Assembly (NCBI RefSeq): GCF_937874145.1
Contig: NZ_CALNBI010000272.1
Location: forward strand, 1 to 14,190
Length of the DNA stretch: 14,190 bases
Source: an uncultured Chitinophaga sp.
GTDB lineage: Bacteria > Bacteroidota > Bacteroidia > Chitinophagales > Chitinophagaceae
Direction of reading: 5' to 3'
Made by a program: the position numbers and the translations under genes. The notes beneath the pieces were generated by a model. That model was not told the DNA's origin. It made no database searches and worked only from the letters and a program-made list of their open reading frames with translations. Below are positions 1 through 7,700 of this stretch, one piece after another. Within the stretch, counting starts at the first letter, position 1. Each line of letters opens with the position of its first letter.

Positions 1-1416
1 GTACAAGGTTTTGGTGGCATCCAGCAAGGCCTGCACCTGCACGGGCGCATACAGCGCCATCCCGCCGTTATAAGGCACGGCATCCATCCCCGTGGCCAGG
101 TTGGCCGCGCTCTGCCAGGTCAGCTGGTATTGCGCCCAGGAGTACACCGCGGCGAATAAAGCCACACCTACGAACGTGCGCACCACCATCAGCACGCTCA
201 CCGCGCTCAGCATCTCGTCCATCGGCAAGGTACTCATGGCGTAATACCAGATCCCGATAAACAGCACCGTCATCCCCAACCCTTTCACCACGCTGATCGC
301 GTAGAGGTATTCGATGTCGATCACTGGCGCCATGAGAAAGTACATGCTCACGCTGTACGCCATGAAACACAGGTATCCTCCCAAAATGAAATATTTCAGA
401 TGCCATCCGCGCTTAAACCCGATCACGCCCATGAGCCCCCCGATCGCGATGCCCGGTATCATCCACGCGTACAACATGGCATTGGTGTAGTTGTCATATC
501 CCAGCACGCCGGTGGTGAAAGTGGCTTGCATGGCCGCGGTGCCCATGTACACGCCCAAACTGAAAAGCAGCAGCAAGCCGTGCAACACGGGCGTCTTGCG
601 GAATACCCGCACATCCAGGAAAGGCTGCGCCAACGTTAATTGCCGCCAGGTAAACAACACCACCGCCGCCACGAACCCTGTTGCCGCCCAACGGATGTTG
701 GCGGAAGCGAACCAGCCCTGCTGTTTGGCGAACACCAGCACATAATCCAGCAGCAGGAACCCTACTGCAAAGATCGCCATGCTCCACCAGTCGATCCCCT
801 TCAGCGAGACCGCGCGGGCGCTGCGTTTGTTGTGCATGAACACGACCGCCAGCAAGGCGTTGACCAGCAGCACGCCCGCCACCGCGAAATACACGGCCTG
901 CCATTCCGTTTGGTACGCCAGCCCGGTTGTGACCCAGATCACGAGCTGGCTCGTGATGATGCTGAGCGTGTAATAAAACGAATAGAACTTGCCGCGGTCG
1001 CCCGTGGGCGTGATGAGGAACATGATGACGGGGATCATCTTCAGTAAAGCGAGCATTTTAAATATGCCCATGAAAAACGAAGCCGCTATAATCATCAGCG
1101 GATCGGTGGTCATGGCGCACAAGACCGACAGCGCCGCCAGCACCAAAAAGCACCCGACCAGCAGCTCCTTCCCCCGGAAACGCCGCTCCAACCGGAGGAT
1201 CACCGGCACGATGGCGCCCATGCCGATCACATTGGCGTAATTGGCCATGGTGATGACTTCGGTATATGTTCCAAAACTGCCCACCATGTCACTCATATTA
1301 CCGGTATATACGCCCGCGGCTGCCAGCACCGGCAACTCGAACACGGCGATCAGCAACAGCGCCAGCGGCCGGGGTACCCATTTGTGAAAAAGTCCTTTGT
1401 CGTATATCGCGTTCAT
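1..1416 (-). CDS. MFS (DHA2-like) drug efflux permease, C-terminus cut by the window edge
   Basis: Inner-membrane pump of the tripartite efflux operon, expected to use proton motive force to move drugs into the HlyD/TolC conduit. The minus-strand frame is open from ATG at 1416-1414 to the left edge (472 codons, no stop), beginning MNAIYDKGLFHKWVPRPLA. It is very hydrophobic, with about a dozen candidate membrane helices, for example near residues 16-35, 56-75 and 105-125; family members are usually a little over 500 residues, so probably one last helix is missing. The usual MFS motif A between helices 2 and 3 is degenerate: residues about 66-86 read LRLERRFRGKE instead of the canonical D-R-x-G-R pattern. 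It starts 7 bp after the HlyD stop codon, with a weak GGAA upstream, so it is almost certainly co-transcribed. The family is clear; the substrate cannot be told. Confidence 0.88.
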   Translation of the reverse strand, partial: MNAIYDKGLFHKWVPRPLALLLIAVFELPVLAAAGVYTGNMSDMVGSFGTYTEVITMANYANVIGMGAIVPVILRLERRFRGKELLVGCFLVLAALSVLCAMTTDPLMIIAASFFMGIFKMLALLKMIPVIMFLITPTGDRGKFYSFYYTLSIITSQLVIWVTTGLAYQTEWQAVYFAVAGVLLVNALLAVVFMHNKRSARAVSLKGIDWWSMAIFAVGFLLLDYVLVFAKQQGWFASANIRWAATGFVAAVVLFTWRQLTLAQPFLDVRVFRKTPVLHGLLLLFSLGVYMGTAAMQATFTTGVLGYDNYTNAMLYAWMIPGIAIGGLMGVIGFKRGWHLKYFILGGYLCFMAYSVSMYFLMAPVIDIEYLYAISVVKGLGMTVLFIGIWYYAMSTLPMDEMLSAVSVLMVVRTFVGVALFAAVYSWAQYQLTWQSAANLATGMDAVPYNGGMALYAPVQVQALLDATKTLY

Positions 1417-1423
1417 GATGTTT

Positions 1424-2488
1424 TTATTCCAGGGTGATGACCACGTTCATCCCGGCGCGCAGCAGGGCGAGGTCTTCAGGGGTGTTCTCGTGCGTGAATT
1501 CAATCCTGACGGGGATGCGCTGCTGCACCTTCACAAAGTTACCCGTCGAGTTATCGACCGGCACGGAGGCGTAGCGGCTGCCCGTGGCGGCGGAAATGGC
1601 CGTCACCTCGCCGGTGTATTCCTTATCGCCCAGCGCGTCAACCTTGATGCGGAGCTTCCGGCCGATGCGGATTTTGTCCATCTGCCGCTCGCGGTAATTG
1701 GCGGTGACCCATTTCTGTTCGCTCGTTACGATGGTGGCGATCTGCTGCCCGGCCTGGAGCAATTGCCCTTCGTTGATGCTCCGCCGGCCCACGAACCCGT
1801 CGTGCGGCGCGGTGACCACGGTGTAGCCGATGTTGAGCTGTGCCATGTCCAGGGCCGCTTTGGCGCGTTTGATCTCCGCGTCGTTCACCGCCAGGCGGGT
1901 GGCAGTTTCTTCGGCAGACAGGCTAGTGGTGTTGCGCTGGTTCACGAGCGCCTCGTACGTTGCTTTTTGCGCTTCGTACTCCGTCTTCATCTGCTCGAAT
2001 TGCTGGCGGGTAACGGCATCATCCTGCAGCAGGCTTTCGTAGCGTTTGTAATTCTGTTCCGCGTTCCACAAACGGGCTTTCGCGCCGGCGATATTCGCTT
2101 CCGACACGCCGATGTTATTCTTTACCGTGCGCACGGCGGATGCCGTGGTGGTCCTGGCGGCGAGGGCGTTGGCATATGCCGCTTCCGCCTGTGCGAGGGC
2201 GGTCTGCAGCTCCCGGTCATCGATCACCAGTAGCGTATCGCCCTGCTTCACCTGCTGGTGCTCGATGAAACGGATTTCTTTGATATAACCCGGTACACGC
2301 GTGTTGATCGGGTTGATGAAAGCTTCCACCTGCGCGGCGTTGGTATAACTGCTGTCGCCTACGTGGAAATATTGCCGCAGCACCCAAACGAGCGCTGCCG
2401 CGATCAGCACGAAGGCGGCGATATTAATGTAGACCATCCGCTTTTTATGCTGTCCCGTTTTCCTGTTGTTGTTATGTTGCGTTGCCAT
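1424..2488 (-). CDS. HlyD/EmrA-family periplasmic adaptor (membrane fusion protein)
   Basis: Adaptor subunit linking the MFS pump to the outer-membrane channel. The 354-residue protein has a short basic cytoplasmic N-terminus, one membrane anchor at about residues 18-37, the first half of a biotinyl/lipoyl-like domain at about 52-92, a long helical hairpin at about 93-217, and the second lipoyl half at 223-242 (VVTAPHDGFVGRRSINEGQ). The stretch TGNFVKVQQRIPVRI at 315-329 and the C-terminal RAGMNVVITLE are typical of EmrA-type adaptors that partner DHA2 pumps rather than RND pumps, and the uncleaved N-terminal anchor fits the same group. It lies 30 bp after the tolC-like stop and 7 bp before the MFS gene. 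No clear Shine-Dalgarno is seen, which is normal in Bacteroidetes. Full length. Confidence 0.93.
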   Translation of the reverse strand: MATQHNNNRKTGQHKKRMVYINIAAFVLIAAALVWVLRQYFHVGDSSYTNAAQVEAFINPINTRVPGYIKEIRFIEHQQVKQGDTLLVIDDRELQTALAQAEAAYANALAARTTTASAVRTVKNNIGVSEANIAGAKARLWNAEQNYKRYESLLQDDAVTRQQFEQMKTEYEAQKATYEALVNQRNTTSLSAEETATRLAVNDAEIKRAKAALDMAQLNIGYTVVTAPHDGFVGRRSINEGQLLQAGQQIATIVTSEQKWVTANYRERQMDKIRIGRKLRIKVDALGDKEYTGEVTAISAATGSRYASVPVDNSTGNFVKVQQRIPVRIEFTHENTPEDLALLRAGMNVVITLE

Positions 2489-2518
2489 TGTATGCTATGT
2501 TATTTTCGTGTGTCGTGT

Positions 2519-3838
2519 TTATAATTGTCCGGTGGTTTTGAGGAGCTGGTAATACGTGTACAGGATATTAATCTCCGCGTTCGTATACTGCAGCTCCGCA
2601 TCCAGCTTGGCGTTGGTGGCATCGAGCAGGTCAACTGCCAGGGCCAGCTGGTTGAGGTATTTCTTTTCGATGATGCGGTAGTTTTCGTCGGCCAGCTGCA
2701 TATTCTGTTCCAGTGTATGCCACTGCGTGATGGCTTCGTTGTGCTTTACGTATGCCGCGTTCACCGTCACGCCTGCCGCCTGTATCCGTTCCGTTTCCGC
2801 ATCGCGCTGCCGGGCTACCTGCAGTTCCGCCTGCCGGATATGTTTCGGGGAGGTGTAGATGGATGAAAGGTTGAAGGTGAGCGTGAGCCCCGCCTGCCAG
2901 CCATTGGCGTAGGCATCCAGCACAGGGTTTACGGTGGTGACGGGCCGTGACAGGTTATTTCCCGCGTAGGCCGACAGCGTAGGAAGCCGCTCCGCTTTCG
3001 TGATTTTCAGTCCCGCTTCCGCGATCTCAGTGCTTTTGGCCGCCATGCGGATATCGGGCTGCTGCCCCAGGGCGAGCGACTGGTAATACGCGAGGCCGTT
3101 GACCTGCGGGTGCGTATCGAGCAGGGTGGTATCCGGCTGGATGAGGAGCGCGTCGGGCAGGCCGAGGGCGGTGGTGAGTTGTTTATTGAGGATATTGATG
3201 TTGTTGTCGATGACATTCACCGCCAGCCGGAGGTTGGAGAGCAGGAGCTCGTTGCGGATCACGTCGTTGCGGGTGACCATCCCTTCGCTATGCATGCGGC
3301 GGATGTTTTTCAGGCGCTCGTTGGCCAGGGCGATGTTGTCCGTATATACGCTGCGCTGGTTGTAGAGTTTGTATAGGTCGAAGTAGTTGCCGGCGGAAAG
3401 GAGCTTCATGTCCTGCGTGTTTTTTTCCAGGCTGAGAACGGCCAGTTGTTCCCGGAGGCCGGCTGCGGCGATATTGTTTTTCACCTGGTGGCCCTTGAAG
3501 ATGAGCTGGCTGGCCTGCAGGGCGAAGGAGTTGGAGAAGTGCGGCATGGCCACGTCGGTGGCGGAAGAAAAGTTGCGGTCGATGATGACCGGGTTGCCGA
3601 TGTACCCCGCGCCGAGGGAGGCATTGAGGGCAGGCAATTGTTGCAGCTTTGCTACTTCCGTGTTTTGCCGGGCTACGGCCACGCCTGCGGCGGCTACCTT
3701 CAGGGACGGGTTGGCCATTTCGGTGAGGCGGAAGATTTCCGGGAGGGTGAGCACCCGGCGGATGGAGTCCTGCGCGTGCAGGGGTACCGCTGCCAGGATG
3801 CTGCTGGTAATGAGAAATATGGTGATTATTTTCTTCAT
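2519..3838 (-). CDS. TolC-family outer-membrane efflux protein
   Basis: Outer-membrane channel of the pump. The 439-residue protein begins with a classical signal peptide (MKKIITIFLITSSILAAVPLHA, cleavage probably after residue 22), followed by two OEP-type repeats, roughly residues 30-225 and 245-435, rich in long amphipathic helices with recurring N, A and L positions. The length is usual for the family. It is the first structural gene of the efflux operon. Its start lies 57 bp after the marR stop, and that gap contains a perfect 20-bp palindrome (3862-3881), so it probably has its own MarR-controlled promoter as well as read-through from marR. The start ATG at 3838-3836 is directly in front of the signal peptide. 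Confidence 0.93.
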   Translation of the reverse strand: MKKIITIFLITSSILAAVPLHAQDSIRRVLTLPEIFRLTEMANPSLKVAAAGVAVARQNTEVAKLQQLPALNASLGAGYIGNPVIIDRNFSSATDVAMPHFSNSFALQASQLIFKGHQVKNNIAAAGLREQLAVLSLEKNTQDMKLLSAGNYFDLYKLYNQRSVYTDNIALANERLKNIRRMHSEGMVTRNDVIRNELLLSNLRLAVNVIDNNINILNKQLTTALGLPDALLIQPDTTLLDTHPQVNGLAYYQSLALGQQPDIRMAAKSTEIAEAGLKITKAERLPTLSAYAGNNLSRPVTTVNPVLDAYANGWQAGLTLTFNLSSIYTSPKHIRQAELQVARQRDAETERIQAAGVTVNAAYVKHNEAITQWHTLEQNMQLADENYRIIEKKYLNQLALAVDLLDATNAKLDAELQYTNAEINILYTYYQLLKTTGQL

Positions 3839-3849
3839 AATGAATTTCC

Positions 3850-3858
3850 GTTAAACAT
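3850..3858. promoter_or_regulatory. Extra MarR half-site (GTTAAACAT) next to the tolC operator
   Basis: The 9-mer GTTAAACAT lies between the 20-bp palindrome and the tolC-like start. The identical 9-mer recurs at 4369-4377 in the marR promoter. It resembles one arm (GTTAAATAT) of the palindrome, so it may be a weak extra repressor contact; AT-rich chance similarity is also possible. Confidence 0.35.
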
Positions 3859-3861
3859 TAA

Positions 3862-3881
3862 ATGGTTAAATATTTAACCAT
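3862..3881. promoter_or_regulatory. Probable MarR operator, perfect 20-bp palindrome upstream of the efflux genes
   Basis: ATGGTTAAATATTTAACCAT equals its own reverse complement over all 20 positions. It lies 23 bp upstream of the tolC-like ATG and 14 bp downstream of the marR stop. MarR dimers usually bind AT-rich palindromes of about 16-20 bp overlapping the promoter they repress. A minus-strand TTTG (3887-3890) could be the -33 element, which would place the palindrome in the promoter spacer, but I see no good -7 box. A 15/20 match occurs in the marR promoter. The palindrome is seen directly; MarR binding is inferred. Confidence 0.75.
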
Positions 3882-3895
3882 ATAGGCAAAAAAAG

Positions 3896-4342
3896 TCAGT
3901 GCGTAAGGTTGTGGCGCATTTTTGCGATAACCTGGCTGACCTTCTCCATTTCTTCGAGGCTGATGTCGGTTTCGATACGACGGAAGAAATCGTCGAGCGC
4001 GGGCATGAAGGCTTCCATGAATTCGCGGCCGGCTTTAGTGAGGGCGATGATTTTGTTGCGCCTGTCCGAAGGATCTTCCGTACGTACAACAAGTTTCCTT
4101 TTGGAGAGGTTATCGATCAGCGGGGTGATGCTGGCTTTGTTTTTAATAAGGAGGTTGGCGATTTCCTGCTGGTTGACTTCATGGCCGCGCCAGAGCACCA
4201 GGAGAAGCTGCATCATTTCGTAGGTGATGTCGTAATCGCCTTCCTTGATGATTCTGGAAATGAACTGCCGCATGGCGGCCCGCAGGCCGGTGATCGCGTC
4301 CAATACGCCGCGGATATGCTCAAATTCTTTCGATGGTATCAT
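3896..4342 (-). CDS. MarR-family winged-helix transcriptional regulator
   Basis: A probable ligand-responsive repressor of the efflux operon. The 148-residue protein is full length for MarR. N-terminal helices (about 1-35) and C-terminal helices (about 105-145) would form the dimer interface. The winged-helix domain spans about 40-102: helix VNQQEIANLLIKN (56-68), recognition helix around SITPLIDNLSKRK (71-83), and the wing with the family signature DPSDRRNKIIALTKAG (90-105). It is the promoter-proximal gene of the locus, in the same direction as the pump genes, with a textbook Bacteroidetes promoter directly upstream and a degenerate operator inside it, so autoregulation is likely. ATG at 4342 follows the promoter at a sensible distance. 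The inducing ligand cannot be read from sequence. Confidence 0.94.
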   Translation of the reverse strand: MIPSKEFEHIRGVLDAITGLRAAMRQFISRIIKEGDYDITYEMMQLLLVLWRGHEVNQQEIANLLIKNKASITPLIDNLSKRKLVVRTEDPSDRRNKIIALTKAGREFMEAFMPALDDFFRRIETDISLEEMEKVSQVIAKMRHNLTH

Positions 4343-4349
4343 AACAATG

Positions 4350-4381
4350 CAAAGATACGAATATAATAGTTAAACATCAAA
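4350..4381 (-). promoter_or_regulatory. marR promoter (Bacteroidetes -33/-7 type)
   Basis: Read on the minus strand, TTTG (4381-4378) is followed after 20 nt by TATCTTTG (4357-4350), a perfect match to the -7 consensus TAnnTTTG at standard spacing. The -7 box ends 7 bp before the marR ATG at 4342, so the transcript has a leader of at most a few nucleotides. The degenerate operator at 4366-4385 covers the -33 box. Confidence 0.75.
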
Positions 4382-4385
4382 CCAA
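4366..4385. promoter_or_regulatory. Second probable MarR operator, overlapping the marR -33 box
   Basis: ATAGTTAAACATCAAACCAA matches the perfect palindrome at 3862-3881 at 15 of 20 positions, keeping the GTTAAA core on one side and AACCA on the other. It covers the -33 element and part of the spacer of the marR promoter, so a bound dimer would block RNA polymerase and give autorepression. The lower symmetry suggests weaker binding than at the tolC site. Confidence 0.6.
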
Positions 4386-4403
4386 TATCCTACAATAAAA
4401 GTA

Positions 4404-4437
4404 AAGTACCTGTAAGCAATTCGCAAGTATCTGTAAG
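4404..4437. repeat. 13-bp direct repeat with 21-bp period, possible tandem activator site
   Basis: AAGTACCTGTAAG (4404-4416) and AAGTATCTGTAAG (4425-4437) differ at one base and start exactly 21 bp apart, two helical turns. Tandem direct repeats with this period are typical of LytTR-type response regulators; on the minus strand the copies read CTTACAGGTACTT and CTTACAGATACTT, loosely similar to TACAGTT-type LytTR boxes. They lie 20 bp upstream of a TTGACA element facing susC and about 23 bp upstream of the marR -33 box, so they could serve either promoter. The regulator is unknown. Confidence 0.5.
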
Positions 4438-4456
4438 AAAAAATAATTCACGGGAG

Positions 4457-4487
4457 TTGACATCCAGCGCTTTTGGGCTTATATTGT
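4457..4487 (+). promoter_or_regulatory. Candidate promoter for the susCD operon
   Basis: TTGACA (4457-4462) and TATATT (4480-4485) are 17 bp apart, which would be an excellent sigma-70 promoter in Proteobacteria. In Bacteroidetes terms, TTG (4457-4459) and TATATTGT (4480-4487) are 20 bp apart, close to TTG/TAnnTTTG. The predicted start near 4492 gives a long leader of about 270 nt. I found no better candidate nearer to susC. Confidence 0.45.
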
Positions 4488-4564
4488 TCTGGAATTCGCT
4501 ATTCCGGTAAAGGGAACTGCATTTTCACGGGAAATCATCAAAAATTCAGCTCAGGAGACTTAAA

Positions 4565-4600
4565 ATCAAAATCGAAATCAGTATCAAAATCGAAATCGCT
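4565..4600 (+). repeat. Six tandem ATCNNN hexamers in the susC leader
   Basis: Six consecutive hexamers start with ATC: ATCAAA, ATCGAA, ATCAGT, ATCAAA, ATCGAA, ATCGCT. Equivalently, the 15-mer ATCAAAATCGAAATC is repeated at 4565-4579 and 4583-4597 with an 18-bp period. The tract lies in the non-coding leader. It could be an unstructured single-stranded protein-binding tract, a slippage-prone array, or neutral. No function can be assigned. Confidence 0.6.
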
Positions 4601-4625
4601 ATTCCTTAACACACTGTAAACGTAC

Positions 4626-4665
4626 AAACGGTAAACCCTCGGGAAGGGCGCGCCTTACCCTGTTT
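4626..4665 (+). other. Stem-loop in the susC leader
   Basis: Nested inverted repeats: AAAC (4626-4629) with GTTT (4662-4665), GGTAA (4630-4634) with TTACC (4655-4659), and CCCT (4636-4639) with AGGG (4645-4648) around a CGGGA loop. A CGCGCC bulge lies on the 3' side. It lacks a following U-tract, so it does not look like an intrinsic terminator. It may be a leader RNA structure affecting susC translation or stability. Confidence 0.4.
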
Positions 4666-4763
4666 TAAAAACATCCGGCAGCCCGCCATTTCGTGCCAGC
4701 AGCATGTAAATCGACTATGTCATTAATCGTCAACCAGTTCATTACCACACTAAATCAGCTACC

Positions 4764-7700
4764 ATGAGAAAAATGCTCAGGCTATTAACGGCTTTGTCGT
4801 TAATACTCTCGTTGCTGCCCGCCATCTCCCAGGCGCAGCAGCAAAAAGCCGTTACCGGCACCGTGCTGTCGGACGACGGCACGCCCATGCCAGGCGTATC
4901 CATCCGTATCAAAGGCACTACCCGTTTTGCCCAATCCGATGCCACCGGCCGCTTCACCATCCAGGCGGCCAGCGGCGAAACCCTGGAGTTCTCGTTCATC
5001 GGCTACCAGTCCAGGGACGTTGCCGTGGGTGAAAGCAACGACCTCCGCATCGTCCTCGAATCCACCGCCAGCGCGCTCGGCGAAGTGGTAGTTACCGCCA
5101 TGGGCATTAAAAAGGAGCGCAAGGCCCTGGGGTATTCGGTGCAAGACATCAAGGCCGACGAACTGATGAAGAACAAAGACCCCAACCTCATCAATTCCCT
5201 CAACGGCAAGATCGCCGGGCTTAATATCACCAACTCCGGCGGCGCTCCCGGCTCCTCCGCCTCCATCGTGATCCGCGGCGGCACCTCGCTGGAGCGCGAC
5301 AACCAGCCGCTGTTCGTGATCGACGGCATGCCGGTCGACAACTCCACCGGCCAGGGCGATAACAGCGCCTTCGACGGGATGATCAACCGCTCCACCACCA
5401 ACAGCAACCGCGCAATGGACCTCAACCCGGAAGACATCGAGAGCATTTCCGTGCTGAAAGGCCCTGCCGCCGCGGCGCTCTACGGCATCCGCGCGGCAAA
5501 CGGCGCCATCGTCATCACCACCAAAAAAGGCAAGGAAGGCGCTGTTACCGGCTCCGTAACTTCCCGCTATACCAACAGCTGGGTGAACAAACTCCCCGAC
5601 CAGCAAAGCATCTACAAGCAGGGATCCTCCCTCAACGGGAACTTCACCGATAAAACCACCGTATCATGGGGCCCACGCTTCGGCGCGGGCGAAGAAGTGT
5701 ACGACAACCTCGGGGATTTCTTCAAGCGCGGCGATGCTTTCGATAACAACTTCACCATCACCGGCGGCAGCAAAACCGGCAATTTCTTCCTCTCCGGGTC
5801 GGATCTGCGGCAGTCGGGCATCGTGCGCACGACGGGCTTCGCGCGGTCGACACTCCGCTTCAACGGCGAACAGAAGATCGGGCGTTTTACCTTCGGCGTC
5901 AATTCTTCCTTCGCCCACTCCAATACTACTAAAACCCTTACGGCTAACGGCCTCTGGGAATCCGGCGGCAACGGCGCGCTGGAAGGCGCCCTCATCTGGC
6001 CCCGCAACCACCGCATGAGCAACTGGATCGACGCCAGCGGCCAGAAAATCCGCCTCCTGCCCGACATCAGCCTGGACGCCACCGGCGACCTCGAAAATCC
6101 TTACTGGATCCTCAACCGAAACCCACAGGGCGATAAAACCAACCGCTGGCTGGGAACGGCTTACACCAACGTCAAAATTACCGACTGGCTGGATGCCACT
6201 TACCGCCTCGGTATCGACAACTACGTGACGCAGTTCAGCAACGTCATCGCCCCGGGATCTTCCGTGAAGGAAGCCTGGCTCAGGGGTATGGTTTCCGAAA
6301 CGGACCTGAACTACCAGTACATCAATTCCAACTTCATGCTGAACTTCCATAAAACATTCGGCAAAGATTGGGACGTGAACTTCCTGGTGGGAAGCATGGC
6401 GGAAGATTTCAAAAAGAAATCCAACTCCCTGCGCGCGGAAAACCTGCTGCTGCCCAATAAATACACCATCAACAACGCCGACCGCCGCGACCGTTACGCT
6501 TTGCAGAAAGTGGAGCGTTCCCGCCTCGTAGGCGCTTACGGCGACCTGCGCGTTTCGTACAAGAACATGGTGTTCCTCAGCGCCACCGGCCGCAACGACT
6601 GGACCTCCACCCTTTCACAGAATTACTGGTCGTTCTTCTACCCCTCCCTGAGCGGCAGTTTCGTATTCACCGAACTGATGGATAACAAAAGCATCCTGAG
6701 CTTCGGTAAGGTGCGCGCTTCCTGGGCGCAGGTGGGTAAGGTGGCCCCGGCATACCAGACCACTACTTACCTGAAAGTGCCTGAACTGACCATCGGCGGC
6801 GGATTCCGCAACGAATGGACGCGCGGCAATCCCAACATGAAACCGGAAACGACCACCTCCACCGAAATCGGTGCCGAGTTGCGATTCTTAAACAACCGTT
6901 TGGGCGTTGATTTCACGTATTACATCAACAACAGCCGCGACCAGATCCTCCAGCCCCGCGTTTCCAACGCCACCGGCTACATCCTCAGCTATGTGAATAC
7001 CGGCGAGATCGAGAATAAAGGCATCGAAGTAATCCTCAACGCCAATCCCATCCGCAAGCCGGATTTCAACTGGGATATCGCGCTGAACTTTTCCAAAAAC
7101 AATGGCAGGGTGAAATCGCTCCCCGGTTCGCTGCCCATCCTGTACGTAACCGATGTACAGGTAGGCAACGCTAAAGCCGCCTCCTTCGACGGCGGCAATT
7201 TCATGGGCATCAGCGGTTCCCGCTGGCAGCGCTCGCCCGACGGCGACCTGCTCCTCGATGCTGCGGGTTATCCCATCCTTTCCGGCAATACCACGGAGAA
7301 CGTGGGTAACCGCGAACCGGACCTGCTGGGCGGTATCAACAACAGCTTTACGTACAAAAACTGGAACCTGTCGTTCCTCTGGGACTTCCGCCTGGGCGGC
7401 GACGTATTTAACGGTACGGAATACATGCTTGTGTCCAACGGCTTGAGCACGCTTACCGAAAACCGCGATTCCGACATCACGTTCAACGGCGTTACGCTCA
7501 ACACCGCCACGAACAAATACGAAGCGCGCACCACTACCGTAAAGGCTACGGAAAAGTATTACCGCGAGCTGTACCTGAACAACATTCCCTTCTTCGTGGA
7601 GAAAGTGAACTGGATGCGCCTGCGCTCGCTGTCGCTGACCTACAACCTGCCGAAAAACCTCTTCACGCAGCTGAAATGGGTGAAAGACGCATCGTTGAGC

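Larger units (their letters stand above)
4343..4763. other. 421-bp divergent intergenic region between marR and susC, no gene seen
   Basis: No credible small gene is present on either strand. The marR side (4343-4450) is AT-rich and holds the marR promoter, an operator and the 21-bp-period repeats. The middle holds a candidate plus-strand promoter at 4457-4487. The rest would be a leader of about 270 nt for susC. It contains a small hairpin at the predicted transcript start (4489-4507, GGAAT/ATTCC arms extended by two pairs), hexameric ATC repeats (4565-4600) and a larger hairpin (4626-4665). The 10-mer TCGCTATTCC occurs twice, exactly 100 bp apart (4496-4505 and 4596-4605). I recognise no known riboswitch class. 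Confidence 0.6.

Noticed and set aside
1397..2233. A 278-codon plus-strand open frame over the HlyD gene and MFS start
   Set aside because: Antisense to two clear membrane-transport genes; the composition is typical of a shadow frame.
4626..4665. Intrinsic terminator or attenuator in the susC leader
   Set aside because: The hairpin is bulged and followed by TAAAAACATCC rather than a U-tract.
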